Under the pieces are notes generated by a model. The model was not told the DNA's origin and searched no databases. It saw only the letters and a program-made list of their open reading frames with translations. Below, piece by piece: positions 26,366-35,081 of a stretch of DNA of 64,000 bases (the stretch's first letter is position 1; each line of letters begins with the position of its first letter). The DNA lies in NCBI GenBank assembly GCA_947450475.1, contig CANFVK010000002.1:124001-188000 (forward strand), given 5' to 3'. This stretch comes from Bacteriovoracaceae bacterium. GTDB lineage: Bacteria > Bdellovibrionota > Bacteriovoracia > Bacteriovoracales > Bacteriovoracaceae. A program made the position numbers and the translations under genes.

Positions 26366-27297
26366 AGGTTGATCCAGTTCAAGATATCATTAAAAACAAC
26401 TTCACGTTCTACTTCATTATACAAATCATGCTTCATATTGGAATACTTCTTTTCATTAAGTATGTTTTTTTTAAGACCCCTGGCGAAATACTCTATGCCT
26501 GATTCGTAAATCAGTGGATCATTTTGAGACTTCAGAAGTAAAATCGGTCGGTCTAGGTAATATGAGTCTAGATAAATAGAGCTCATTTTTTTTTGAATCT
26601 CTCGAATACTCTTCAATGTGGGCCTCTGCACCACTAATGGATCTAGTTCAAGCTTCATAATTTCTACTGAATTTGATAATAAATCATTTCCTTTAAAAAT
26701 TTTTAAAGGCCTCAGGTGTGAAGTAAGTGGGAAAAGAAACGAAGTTTCTTCAATTAATTGCTTTTCGATATTTAATAAAGAAGAAGTAAATTGCATTGTG
26801 AAATTCGAAATAATTAATTTATCAATAAGTGAATCAGTTAAGTGCTGGTAGCGCGACATTAGATCCAACGCTACAATTCCACCAAGACCATGACCAAGTA
26901 AAATCCATTGTTCAGTTTGGAAGTTTTTCTTTTTGTATTGAGTTAGCAAAGCAATTACATCATCTGCAAGTCCTTCAAGTTTTTCGTAATGTCCTCTCGT
27001 TCCAGAACTCAAACCATGACCTACAAAATCCAGGCAACAAACGCTTATATTGGGATCGCTGTTTTGAAGCCATTCGATTAATTGTATAAATCTTCCATGG
27101 TGTTGACACAAATCATGCAAAATAAAGATTACTTTTTCATTTTGACTATTATCATTTCTAGATTCAAATTTTTTTACATAAATTTGACTCTGACCATAGC
27201 CTGGACTTAAACAACTCGAAGTAAAGTGTGAAACAAATGTCCTATCTGCCACTTTTTTCCAAGTCAAATAATAGTCTGATTCATTTTCAGTATGCAT
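26362..27297 (-). CDS. Alpha/beta hydrolase of the monoacylglycerol-lipase type, nucleophile Ser replaced by Gly
   Basis: 311 residues. Fold motifs are clear: FILHDLCQHHGRF (residues 58-70, oxyanion region), DFVGHGLSSGTRGHY (90-104) and the nucleophile elbow GHGLGG at 135-140. The elbow should be GHSxGG; Ser is Gly137, coded GGT at 26889-26887. The acid (Asp260 in NDPL) and the base (His290 in KHDLYNE) remain. So the triad lacks only its nucleophile and the protein is probably inactive as an esterase; a binding role is possible. No signal peptide, so cytoplasmic. It overlaps its neighbours by 11 and four bases. Confidence 0.85.
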   Translation of the reverse strand: MHTENESDYYLTWKKVADRTFVSHFTSSCLSPGYGQSQIYVKKFESRNDNSQNEKVIFILHDLCQHHGRFIQLIEWLQNSDPNISVCCLDFVGHGLSSGTRGHYEKLEGLADDVIALLTQYKKKNFQTEQWILLGHGLGGIVALDLMSRYQHLTDSLIDKLIISNFTMQFTSSLLNIEKQLIEETSFLFPLTSHLRPLKIFKGNDLLSNSVEIMKLELDPLVVQRPTLKSIREIQKKMSSIYLDSYYLDRPILLLKSQNDPLIYESGIEYFARGLKKNILNEKKYSNMKHDLYNEVEREVVFNDILNWINL

Positions 27298-28045
27298 AAT
27301 GTAGAATCATTTTTTTTGTGTCTTCATTTATTGATAAAATTTCACAATCAATGCGCTGTTCTTTCGAGCGGTATTGACCGATAGCGAGTTTTAAATCAGT
27401 TGCTTTAAGTTGACGCCCTTCATACAGTGAGCAAAGGACTTCGTTTCCTATATCAAATTGACTAACACCTAATAAGACAACGTTGTTTAGATCAATACTT
27501 TTCACTAAAGCCAAAATTGGTAATGGCGAATTGGTCATTGCAATCATGAGCGGAGCATCTTCGGCAATTTCCTCATTTAAAACTTGATGGATTGGATTAA
27601 TGGGGGTGTCACCTATAGCAGTCCATCCTCTCATTCCCGGGGCAAAGATTAAAGTTTGAAAATTCATTCTTTTTTCTTCCAAAGCTTCTTTTATTTCTCT
27701 TAAAGAATATGGCCCAAATAAAGTTTCGCTAGAAGTTAATTTTCGATCAGAACCAATTTTTATATAAAATAAATCTTCATCTTCTTTAGTTTTTTTCCAA
27801 TCAAAAAAGAATTCAATTTCTGGAGACTTTAATTTCACAATCTCAGCTTCTTGAACTTTTGGTTCAACTTGGTCATGCAATAAAAAAAGCTCAGGCACAT
27901 CTTTAAAGCGTATCCAATTTTCAAATCCTTTTTTCCAGACGTAAGTTTCTAGATTAATTTCTAACTTATGAAAGAGGGTTAATAATTCATATTCACTTAC
28001 GGGACCTATTCTCTCCGGCCCCAGGACGTAATACCATTTCGTCAT
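27287..28045 (-). CDS. Protein with two GYF_2-like domains and a possible PilZ-like C-terminus
   Basis: 252 residues. The N-terminus WYYVLGPERIGPVSEYELLTLF...VWKKGFENWIRF is a GYF_2 (DUF4339) pattern, and a second copy (ETLFGPYSLREIKEAL...IFAPGMRGWTAIGD) spans about residues 105-150. The C-terminal 80 residues are a beta-rich domain (ILALVKSIDLNN, GNEVLCSLYEG) that could be PilZ-like. A PilZ RxxxR c-di-GMP motif is not clear, so that part is weak. TGGAG lies eight bases before the ATG. First gene of a three-gene overlapped operon with the hydrolase-like protein and a lipoprotein. A second GYF-type protein lies at 39955. Confidence 0.7.
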   Translation of the reverse strand: MTKWYYVLGPERIGPVSEYELLTLFHKLEINLETYVWKKGFENWIRFKDVPELFLLHDQVEPKVQEAEIVKLKSPEIEFFFDWKKTKEDEDLFYIKIGSDRKLTSSETLFGPYSLREIKEALEEKRMNFQTLIFAPGMRGWTAIGDTPINPIHQVLNEEIAEDAPLMIAMTNSPLPILALVKSIDLNNVVLLGVSQFDIGNEVLCSLYEGRQLKATDLKLAIGQYRSKEQRIDCEILSINEDTKKMILHYAY

Positions 28046-28182
28046 GATCTATTCTCCAGATCTTATTTTTATATTTCGCTCTTGATCTATTTTAACTTTC
28101 TGAAATGACGAAAACCTAGGGGGCGAAAACTTTTCCCTAGTTCAGTAAATTCAGTCAAGTATTCTAATTTGGACGCTCCTAC

Positions 28183-28209
28183 TCAAGAAATCTCAAGTTT
28201 TACCGATAA
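28183..28209 (+). promoter_or_regulatory. FliA (sigma-28)-like promoter candidate
   Basis: TCAAGAAA, exactly 11 bases, then ACCGATAA, compared with FliA consensus TAAAGTTT-N11-GCCGATAA: the -10 matches seven of eight and the spacing is exact. It lies 58 bases before the VWA lipoprotein start in a 222-base divergent gap that holds nothing else I recognise. FliA drives motility and, in Bdellovibrio, attack-phase genes. Confidence 0.45.
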
Positions 28210-28267
28210 GGCAATGGATATATAAGTTTCAATAGTGGGTATGATGAAAACTATAAAGGTTAACGAT

Positions 28268-29779
28268 ATGGGAAAAGCACTCTTTTATCTACTGAGCTTT
28301 ATGCTCGTCTCTTGTGCTAAAGAAGAGTTTTCGGCCAATAAAACGCCCCAGCTCTCCAACATTAGTCCCCTTGAGACCACGACAACAAAGCTTTGTTCTC
28401 AAAGTACATTAGTAAGTCCCAAAGTAGACCTTCTCTTATTGTGGGATAATAGTGCTAGCGCTACCTTTATCAATCCGTCAACCAAAAGCTCTTTTAACCA
28501 ACTAATCACCAGCGTTTCCGAAAAATTTGACTACCATATATTGTCAGCACCTTTGATTTCAACCAATAATTCTAATTTCTTAAATGAGGCTTCTCTTGTC
28601 GCTAAAGATGCAGCAAGTGTCAGTGGCAATGCTTTAGGCATTCTAAAAAGTAAAGATGAAGCTGCAAGTGCACTTAGCTTCACAAAGCCCAGCGGTTCGT
28701 ATGAACCCGGAATTGATAGGGCTACTGCCATGATAGAAAACAATCGCGCTAATGGCATTTTTAGAAATGATGCCTATACAATTGTGGTCGTTATGTCTAA
28801 CGGTGATGACACCAGCTGCGAAATTGAATCGGGGTACACCGCTTGTACATCAAGTGATTGGAAAACTCGGATGCAAACGAAAATCAATAAACTTCTTTCC
28901 CTTCGTGGTAACTCCAGCGTGACTAACAGTTTTGGAGTCACAACATTAAATTCAACGATGATGAGGTTTATCAACATTGCACCACTAACGAGCTGTTCAA
29001 GTGGCCTGAAAAAAATAAATGAACGCTACCGTATGGTTGCCAAAGCTATTTATGAAGCGCCTTACACAAATGGCTGGCCGACTTCCAATGACAACTTAAA
29101 TCCATTCATGGTTGGATCGACATCATTTCCAGATAACTATGATATGTGTACCATTGATTTCAATCATATTTTTGATGGAGTCAACACTGCTATAAAGCAG
29201 ACTTTGATTAAGCATGTTTACGAATTCTGGCCGATTACCGGAAATTCTTCTTCAATTGATCCCGATACATTAAAAGTTGTTCGCGACGACAACAAAGTCT
29301 TAACGAATCGAACCGGACAATCAAGTCCGACCGATGGTTTCGCATATATCGGCAATCAAACCAATCATGCAACCCGTACTTATCCGACGGCGGGTGAAAC
29401 CTATACTGGAAAAATGATTCAACTTTTTGGTGTTAATGATAATGACCTTATCGTTTATCCTCACTGTTTAACTATTACATATGATGCTGTTAAGCAGGAG
29501 TATGGCTATGTCTACCTTAAAAATGGTGAGCCGTCAGTGCCAACTATTGAGGTTCGTTTAAATGGAGCAATCGTGCCACAAAGCTCTACTGATGGCTGGG
29601 ATTATATGGGCTTGCAATTTACCAATACCTTGGATCCAAATTTGAAAATTGTCGATCTTCCAAGTGGAGCAAACTCAGGATATTTCTTGAGACTAAATGG
29701 AAGTTATAAATTTAAAAATGTTGCAGGGTCTGCTGTGTCTATTAATGTTTACTATATTTCCAAATCTCAAGTGCCGTAA
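28268..29779 (+). CDS. Lipoprotein with von Willebrand factor A-like domain
   Basis: The ATG at 28268 has AAAGG eight bases upstream and gives a compact lipoprotein signal with lipobox LVSC (Cys16); in-frame ATGs at 28235-28244 would put a charged stretch in front and are less likely. Residues 52-260 resemble a VWA domain: the strand VDLLLLWDNSAS has the metal-site DxSxS (Asp60, Ser62, Ser64), and TIVVVMSNGDD is the later strand. The C-terminal 230 residues are beta-rich. Length 503. Such proteins bind surface or matrix partners through a metal ion. A sigma-28-like promoter upstream hints at expression with motility genes. Confidence 0.75.
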   Translation: MGKALFYLLSFMLVSCAKEEFSANKTPQLSNISPLETTTTKLCSQSTLVSPKVDLLLLWDNSASATFINPSTKSSFNQLITSVSEKFDYHILSAPLISTNNSNFLNEASLVAKDAASVSGNALGILKSKDEAASALSFTKPSGSYEPGIDRATAMIENNRANGIFRNDAYTIVVVMSNGDDTSCEIESGYTACTSSDWKTRMQTKINKLLSLRGNSSVTNSFGVTTLNSTMMRFINIAPLTSCSSGLKKINERYRMVAKAIYEAPYTNGWPTSNDNLNPFMVGSTSFPDNYDMCTIDFNHIFDGVNTAIKQTLIKHVYEFWPITGNSSSIDPDTLKVVRDDNKVLTNRTGQSSPTDGFAYIGNQTNHATRTYPTAGETYTGKMIQLFGVNDNDLIVYPHCLTITYDAVKQEYGYVYLKNGEPSVPTIEVRLNGAIVPQSSTDGWDYMGLQFTNTLDPNLKIVDLPSGANSGYFLRLNGSYKFKNVAGSAVSINVYYISKSQVP

Positions 29780-29782
29780 GTT

Positions 29783-30823
29783 TTATTTTTTCTTTTTAGC
29801 CTTGAGCTCATTTGAATGTTTGATCACATTCATGAGGCGAACAATTGGAAACATTGACTTTAAGAATTCATAATTAATGAGAGTAGTTATTTTTCCATCA
29901 GATGACATATTGTACTCTCCGCAAAACTTAGCATCTTTGGCTTCTTGAAAATCCTCTAAGCCGATGGGTAAATTATATTCTTTAAAATGATCTACAATCG
30001 CCATCAGGTCGACTTCAACTTTACCCTCTACCGGTTTCAAGGTCGCCGCTTGCTCCATTACTTTCATTAAAAACTTTTCGCATTTTGAAGATATTTTCAA
30101 CTGCTTGTCTTCTTTTAAAAGGCGTTGTGAAAAAAAGAAGGCTTGAAATTTTTTAAACGTATCAGGATCTTTAACAATTATTAATTTAGGAAGCCCATCT
30201 TCATCAGGGGCAAGTTCCAATAATTTTTCAGTTTTTAGCACGTGGATAAATTCTTCAATTTTAGTTTCTGAAACATTGAAAACATCAATGGCGTATGAAT
30301 TTAAAATTCTTAAATGCAGGTTGTAACCATTTTCTTTTTTATCAGCCAGACTTTTGAAGGTAAAAAAGAATATGGAAAAAAGTTTTACTAAATCTGCAGA
30401 CTGAAAAAATTTAAATTCCCCCGTGTATCCAACAGAATTGTTTTCGAGTTCTTTTACTTTTTCATTACTGGTACGCAAGCGATCTGCCAGGGTGTAGATC
30501 AGTGTTTTAAACCAAGGATTAAGGGCCGCAATCGTTTTTTCAAATGCTGTAAAAGTTATTTCAATTACTTCAGTTGGAACAATTGCAGCTGCAGAAGCAC
30601 TACGCTTGCGAGACTTGGGATCAAAATAGGCCATCTCGCCGATGACTTCTCCACTTCTTAGGATAGCTAATTCAATGAAACCCTTGCCTTTAGGACGAAA
30701 TAATCGCAACTGACCTTTTTGAATAATAAACATGGAACTTGCGTCATCTTCTTCATGAAAGAGATACTCTCCTGGGGCAAGTACCTTTAGTCCAGATTTC
30801 TTTTGAGTCGTTGCGATTGCCAT
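29783..30823 (-). CDS. Cyclic nucleotide-binding domain protein
   Basis: Residues 12-115 form a CRP-type cNMP-binding beta barrel (LAPGEYLFHEEDDASSMFIIQKGQLRLF, SGEVIGEMAYFDPKSRKRSASAAA). The phosphate cassette GEMAYF followed by an RSASA stretch resembles ligand-binding members. The remaining 230 residues are helical, with no HTH I can recognise, so it is probably not a CRP-like transcription factor; they may form a pair of winged-helix-like or effector regions. Which nucleotide binds, if any, is unknown. Start ATG with AAGG upstream. It converges on the VWA lipoprotein gene with three bases between. Confidence 0.8.
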   Translation of the reverse strand: MAIATTQKKSGLKVLAPGEYLFHEEDDASSMFIIQKGQLRLFRPKGKGFIELAILRSGEVIGEMAYFDPKSRKRSASAAAIVPTEVIEITFTAFEKTIAALNPWFKTLIYTLADRLRTSNEKVKELENNSVGYTGEFKFFQSADLVKLFSIFFFTFKSLADKKENGYNLHLRILNSYAIDVFNVSETKIEEFIHVLKTEKLLELAPDEDGLPKLIIVKDPDTFKKFQAFFFSQRLLKEDKQLKISSKCEKFLMKVMEQAATLKPVEGKVEVDLMAIVDHFKEYNLPIGLEDFQEAKDAKFCGEYNMSSDGKITTLINYEFLKSMFPIVRLMNVIKHSNELKAKKKK

Positions 30824-30863
30824 GTCAAATTACCTTGTCTTTAATAATTATCTTTAAAAAAAT

Positions 30864-32021
30864 TTAAAGTCTTTCAATGACAAGTGCGAGAGCTTCTCCT
30901 CCACCAATGCAAATTGCGGCCATTCCATACTTTGATTTTTTTCTTTCCAATGCGTTCATCAAAGTTACGACAATTCTTGTACCGCTGCATCCGATGGGGT
31001 GACCTAGGCTCACACCTCCGCCATAGATATTTACTTTATTATGATCTAATTTTAACTCCTTCATAGCGGCGAGTGCAACAACTGCAAAAGCTTCATTAAT
31101 TTCAAATAAATCAATTTGATCAAGTTTTAATTGGGCTTTTTCTAGTGCTTTTTGCATGGCCTCTACAGGAGCCGTGCTAAACCAGGTTGGATTTTGAGCG
31201 TGGCCTGCATATGAAATAATTTTAAACTTAGCTTGTTCTTTGTATTTTTCTCCGGCCAAAACTATTGCAGCAGCACCATCATTAATAGTTGAGGCATTTG
31301 CAGCGGTAATGCTTCCATTTTTATCGAATGCAGGCTTAAGACTGGCCATCTTTTCAAAATTAGCTTTGCCAGGTCCTTCATCAACAGAGACTACGACATC
31401 ACCCTTCGCTCCCTTAACCGTTACTGCAGCGATTTCACTATTAAAAATTCCATCTTTAATTGCAGCTTGCGCTCGTTTAAAAGATTCAATTGAAAATGCA
31501 TCTTGTTCTTCTCGGTTGGAATATTTTTTAGCTGCTTCTTCTGCGCATACCCCCATGGCAACATTTGAATAAGCATCTGTTAGACCATCAAGTGACATAG
31601 CATCTTTTAAGGTAGCATCACCAAATTTAAAACCAATTCGTGAATTCATCAATAGATGTGGCGCTAGTGACATATTCTCCATGCCTCCCGCAATAACTAT
31701 TTGGTTATCTCCCGTCATTATCGTTTGAGCACCAGTTATAATAGTTTTTAAACCAGAACCACAAACTTTATTCACAGTCGTACAAGGTGTAGAATCTGGT
31801 AAACCTGCATAAAGAGCAGCTTGACGAGCAGGAGCCTGACCCACTCCAGCTGAAACTACATTTCCCATGAAAACTTCATCAACTAGCTCCGCGCTTATTT
31901 CAGCTTTTTTTAAGGCTGCCTCAATTGCTACAGCTCCTAGTTTCGGTGCAGAAACACTGCTCAGTGAACCTAAAAAACTACCGTTTGGCGTGCGAGCTCC
32001 AGATAAAATATAAACACTCAT
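30864..32021 (-). CDS. atoB: Acetyl-CoA acetyltransferase (thiolase)
   Basis: A 385-residue type II thiolase. The acyl-accepting Cys is in TTVNKVCGSGLKT (near residue 88), AGGMENMS follows, and the C-terminal NEAFAV and GGGVSLGHPIGCSGTRI blocks carry the catalytic His and second Cys. It joins two acetyl-CoA or cleaves acetoacetyl-CoA. AAGGAG lies five bases before the ATG. Not contiguous with the other beta-oxidation genes (33934-36726); two unrelated genes lie between. The symbol is by best family fit; phbA is equally possible. Confidence 0.93.
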   Translation of the reverse strand: MSVYILSGARTPNGSFLGSLSSVSAPKLGAVAIEAALKKAEISAELVDEVFMGNVVSAGVGQAPARQAALYAGLPDSTPCTTVNKVCGSGLKTIITGAQTIMTGDNQIVIAGGMENMSLAPHLLMNSRIGFKFGDATLKDAMSLDGLTDAYSNVAMGVCAEEAAKKYSNREEQDAFSIESFKRAQAAIKDGIFNSEIAAVTVKGAKGDVVVSVDEGPGKANFEKMASLKPAFDKNGSITAANASTINDGAAAIVLAGEKYKEQAKFKIISYAGHAQNPTWFSTAPVEAMQKALEKAQLKLDQIDLFEINEAFAVVALAAMKELKLDHNKVNIYGGGVSLGHPIGCSGTRIVVTLMNALERKKSKYGMAAICIGGGEALALVIERL

Positions 32022-32134
32022 TTCTACTCCTTAAATTTTGAAATTTTTTGCCCTCATTAAAACATATTCAACACTTATTGCAAACAAAGCATTTTCTTGT
32101 TAAACCTAAACACAACAATGAATGGAGATTTATT

Positions 32135-32578
32135 ATGTTTTCTAGACGCGAGCACGAAATTAAAGCAGTATTATTTCCTCAAGATTGGTCCGAAAATTTA
32201 AAGCAGATTTTGTTAAATATATATGGTGATCACTGTATAAAAGAAGACAAAACTTTTGAAGTTTATGGCTTTTCTTACCCCAGTGAAGTTGTATTGATTA
32301 TTTCATACGTAGGTCTTGATAAGTTTATTTCTCCTGTCTCGTTCTTTCTTTCATGCGATCTTGGCAATGATTTAAATTCTGACGAAATCATCAACGATAT
32401 GTTTGATTCGGCAGGGATCTTTTTTGATACATATTTTGCAAAAGAAGAATCTGAAATCGTTGAAGACTTTATCATTGACTGGCAAGAAAGTGAGTTTAAC
32501 AAACGTCAATTTTATTATAAAGTGACCCGCGAAAATATTGGATTAACTATTCAAGCAGATATGCTTTTAGGTGAATAA
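32135..32578 (+). CDS. Small acidic soluble protein, unknown
   Basis: The ATG at 32135 has GGAG seven bases upstream and gives 147 residues; an in-frame ATG at 32048 would add 29 residues with no ribosome site and is unlikely. The product is acidic, mixed alpha/beta, without signal peptide or known motif. It ends just before a shared bidirectional terminator. Function unknown; a stand-alone gene between the divergent thiolase and the convergent H1-like gene. Confidence 0.7.
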   Translation: MFSRREHEIKAVLFPQDWSENLKQILLNIYGDHCIKEDKTFEVYGFSYPSEVVLIISYVGLDKFISPVSFFLSCDLGNDLNSDEIINDMFDSAGIFFDTYFAKEESEIVEDFIIDWQESEFNKRQFYYKVTRENIGLTIQADMLLGE

Positions 32579-32609
32579 AAAAGGCTCCCAAAGGAGCCTT
32601 TTTATTTTT
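32577..32609. terminator. Bidirectional intrinsic terminator
   Basis: AAGGCTCC, loop CAAA, GGAGCCTT with an A-run before and a T-run after, so it can stop transcription from both the 32135 gene and the H1-like gene. Confidence 0.9.
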
Positions 32610-33858
32610 AATCTTCGAAAGAAGGTTTCGACACTTTAGTTTCAAACGCTATATCTTGATCATCGTCTAATAACTCATCTTCATCAAAAGCATCTATTTC
32701 ATTATCATCAGTTTCAATGTCTAAATCTTTAAGAACATGGTTAAAGGCTTTATCATCTGCCAAGTCATGAATGATAGATTCAATATATTTCATAGGATAC
32801 TTTCGAATTAAATCCTCAATGATTTTTGCCAAACGACCTTCAGAAAGAATGAGTTCTTTTTTCTTAATATCTTTCCAAAGTTTAATATAATGGTAGCGGC
32901 AATATCCACTAGTCGTTGATGGATTATCACATCCTCTTACTACGCATTCATCACTTTCAACTTTAAAGTGCTCCATGTTGCGAAGTGAAACAAGAACGTC
33001 ATCCATAGTGAAATCTTCAGCAAGTGACAGGATTTCTTCTGCAAGATTTTCTTTTATATTATCATCTAAACCTGACTTTGATTTTTTTCGAACTGGAACT
33101 ATATCTAAATCAATTTCTTCATCAAAAACCATTTTGACTTTCTTCGGTGCCGACGAATCGATGTCTTCATCTTCTTCCTCATCTTCATTTTTATTTTTTC
33201 TCGCTTCAGCTAATTCATTGAGCTCATCTTCAAAAGATGTACCCTTGTTTATTGCTTTCTTTTTATCCTTGAGTGCTTTTTTAGCTTCTTTTTCCGCTAA
33301 TTTTTTGGCTAATTTTTCTGCCGCAATGGCTTTCTTTTGTTCAGCTTTCTTCTCAGCCGCTAAAATGGCGAGTTCTTTTTTACTTAATCCTTTTGCCACT
33401 TCAGCTTTTTTTGAACCTTTGACTTCAGATTTCACGACAGCTTTTGCTACTTTCGCTGGAGCTGACACTTTTTTGGTTAGTCCTTTTTTTATTGCAGCTT
33501 CTTTTTTAACAGCTTTTATGGCCGCTGCTTTTTTAGTGGCCGCAATTTTATCTTGAATCTTCTTTTGAATATTTTTTGAGGAACTTGTGCTGGCCTTGGT
33601 GTTAGTTTTTACTTTTGGTGCTACTTTTACTTTGAGAGGCTTCGTCAATTTGCTTGGTTTAGTTGCTTTGGCTGCCTTAGGGGCTGGCTTTGTAGGTGCT
33701 TTTTTTGCAGCGACTTTTGTCGAAACTTTTTTCGCCGGAACTGCCGCTTTTTTAGCCGTTGGCTTTGCTGCTGGTTTTGCTGGAGCTTTTGCCGATTTCG
33801 CAGGTGCTTTTTTAGCAGGAACAGCTTTCTTAGATGCCGGTTTTGCAGGCTTTTTCAT
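32608..33858 (-). CDS. Histone H1-like Lys/Ala/Pro-rich protein with C-terminal Cys/His motif
   Basis: The ATG at 33858 has GGAG nine bases upstream; an in-frame TTG 30 bases earlier overlaps that site and is rejected. The first 115 or so residues are AKKA/PAKK-type repeats as in histone H1, followed by a Lys/Ala helix to about 215 and an acidic patch (EEDEDID). A folded C-terminal region follows, where Cys305, Cys310, Cys320 and His323 (C-x4-C-x9-C-x2-H, within RGCDNPSTTSGYCRYHY) could hold a zinc ion. The tail is strongly acidic. The basic half should bind DNA non-specifically; the C-terminal region resembles one I recall from relatives, not verified. Possibly a nucleoid-compacting factor. 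Confidence 0.85.
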   Translation of the reverse strand: MKKPAKPASKKAVPAKKAPAKSAKAPAKPAAKPTAKKAAVPAKKVSTKVAAKKAPTKPAPKAAKATKPSKLTKPLKVKVAPKVKTNTKASTSSSKNIQKKIQDKIAATKKAAAIKAVKKEAAIKKGLTKKVSAPAKVAKAVVKSEVKGSKKAEVAKGLSKKELAILAAEKKAEQKKAIAAEKLAKKLAEKEAKKALKDKKKAINKGTSFEDELNELAEARKNKNEDEEEDEDIDSSAPKKVKMVFDEEIDLDIVPVRKKSKSGLDDNIKENLAEEILSLAEDFTMDDVLVSLRNMEHFKVESDECVVRGCDNPSTTSGYCRYHYIKLWKDIKKKELILSEGRLAKIIEDLIRKYPMKYIESIIHDLADDKAFNHVLKDLDIETDDNEIDAFDEDELLDDDQDIAFETKVSKPSFED

Positions 33859-33933
33859 ACCTAAATTCTCCAATAATTTTTTAATCAATTAAATACCTTT
33901 GCGTTAAATCAAGTCAAGTTATTAACATTGCCA

Positions 33934-35079
33934 CTAAATTTCTTTTAGCTCATTAGCTGCTATCACGATTCTTTGTATTTCAGAAGTGCCTTCATAGATT
34001 TCTGTAATTTTTGCATCTCGAAAATGTCTTTCCACCGGATACTCTTTACTAAATCCATTACCTCCAAGCACTTGAATCGCCTTAGTAGTTATCCACATGC
34101 AAGATTCTGAAGCAAAAACTTTAGCTTGAGCAGCTTCTTTGGAATAACTCATGCCATTATCTTTAAGAAAACTGGCATTCATGACTAATAATCGAGATGC
34201 AGAAAGCTTGGTGGACATATCGGCCAGCATAAATTGAACTGCTTGAAGTTCAGAAATCGGCTTGCCAAACTGAACGCGTTGCTTAGAATAATTTTTTGCA
34301 TATCTAAAAGCAGCTTCAGCGATACCAACAGCTTGCGAAGCGATACCAATTCTACCACCGTCTAAAGTTGATAGTGCAACTCCAAAACCTTTACCAATAA
34401 CACCTAAAACATTTTCTTTTGGAACTTTGACTTTATCTAGCCAAATTTGAGCGGTGCTTGAACCTTTAATACCTAATTTATCCTCTAATTTTTGAACCTT
34501 AAACCCTTCCGAGCGGGTTTCAACGATAAAAGCCGTAATGCCTTTGTGATCGTTAGTTTTAGTGGTCTTGGCCATGACAATGGCGACTCCTGCATCTCGT
34601 CCATTAGTTATCCAATTTTTAACTCCTGAAATTTCAAAAAAATCACCTTTGTCTTCTGCAAATGTGGCCAACCCTCCAGGGTCAGATCCAGCATTAGGTT
34701 CTGACAAACAAAAACATCCAATAACTCCTGCACTTGCTAAACCTGGTAGAAATTTCTTTTTTTGTTCAGTTGTTCCGAAATTTAAAATTGGCCAGATACA
34801 AAGCGAGGTGTGAGCAGAGATCAAAACGCCCGTTGAGGCACACCCTCTAGAGATCTCTTCTACAATGACGGCATAAGAGGCATAGTCCATACCTGCGCCA
34901 CCGAACTCTTCAGGAACATAGGACCCCATAAAACCGTTCTCAAACAGTTTAGAGATTAAAGTTTCTGGAATTTTGGCATCGTGATCAATTGCATTGGCAA
35001 GTGGTGCAACTTCAGAGTCAGAAAACTTCGACACTAGATCGCGAATTTCTTTGTATTGAGATTCAAAAATCGACTGCAT
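33934..35079 (-). CDS. bcd: Acyl-CoA dehydrogenase, butyryl-CoA type
   Basis: 381 residues with complete acyl-CoA dehydrogenase blocks: CFCLSEPNAGSDPGG, KNWITNGRDA, GIKGSSTAQI, RVQFGKPISELQAVQ, GGNGFSKEYPVERHFRDAKI. The catalytic Glu is in YEGTSEIQR. Adjacent crotonase and 3-hydroxybutyryl-CoA dehydrogenase genes make a short-chain substrate most likely. Third acyl-CoA dehydrogenase in the window. The ATG follows the crotonase stop after two bases, so the three genes form an operon (hbd - crotonase - bcd). Symbol by context. Confidence 0.92.
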   Translation of the reverse strand: MQSIFESQYKEIRDLVSKFSDSEVAPLANAIDHDAKIPETLISKLFENGFMGSYVPEEFGGAGMDYASYAVIVEEISRGCASTGVLISAHTSLCIWPILNFGTTEQKKKFLPGLASAGVIGCFCLSEPNAGSDPGGLATFAEDKGDFFEISGVKNWITNGRDAGVAIVMAKTTKTNDHKGITAFIVETRSEGFKVQKLEDKLGIKGSSTAQIWLDKVKVPKENVLGVIGKGFGVALSTLDGGRIGIASQAVGIAEAAFRYAKNYSKQRVQFGKPISELQAVQFMLADMSTKLSASRLLVMNASFLKDNGMSYSKEAAQAKVFASESCMWITTKAIQVLGGNGFSKEYPVERHFRDAKITEIYEGTSEIQRIVIAANELKEI

Positions 35080-35081
35080 AA

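Noticed and set aside
32975..33892. Long Ser/Phe/Ala-rich open frames on the plus strand opposite the H1-like gene
   Set aside because: They are the mirror of AAG/GCT-rich codons; no ribosome site and implausible composition.
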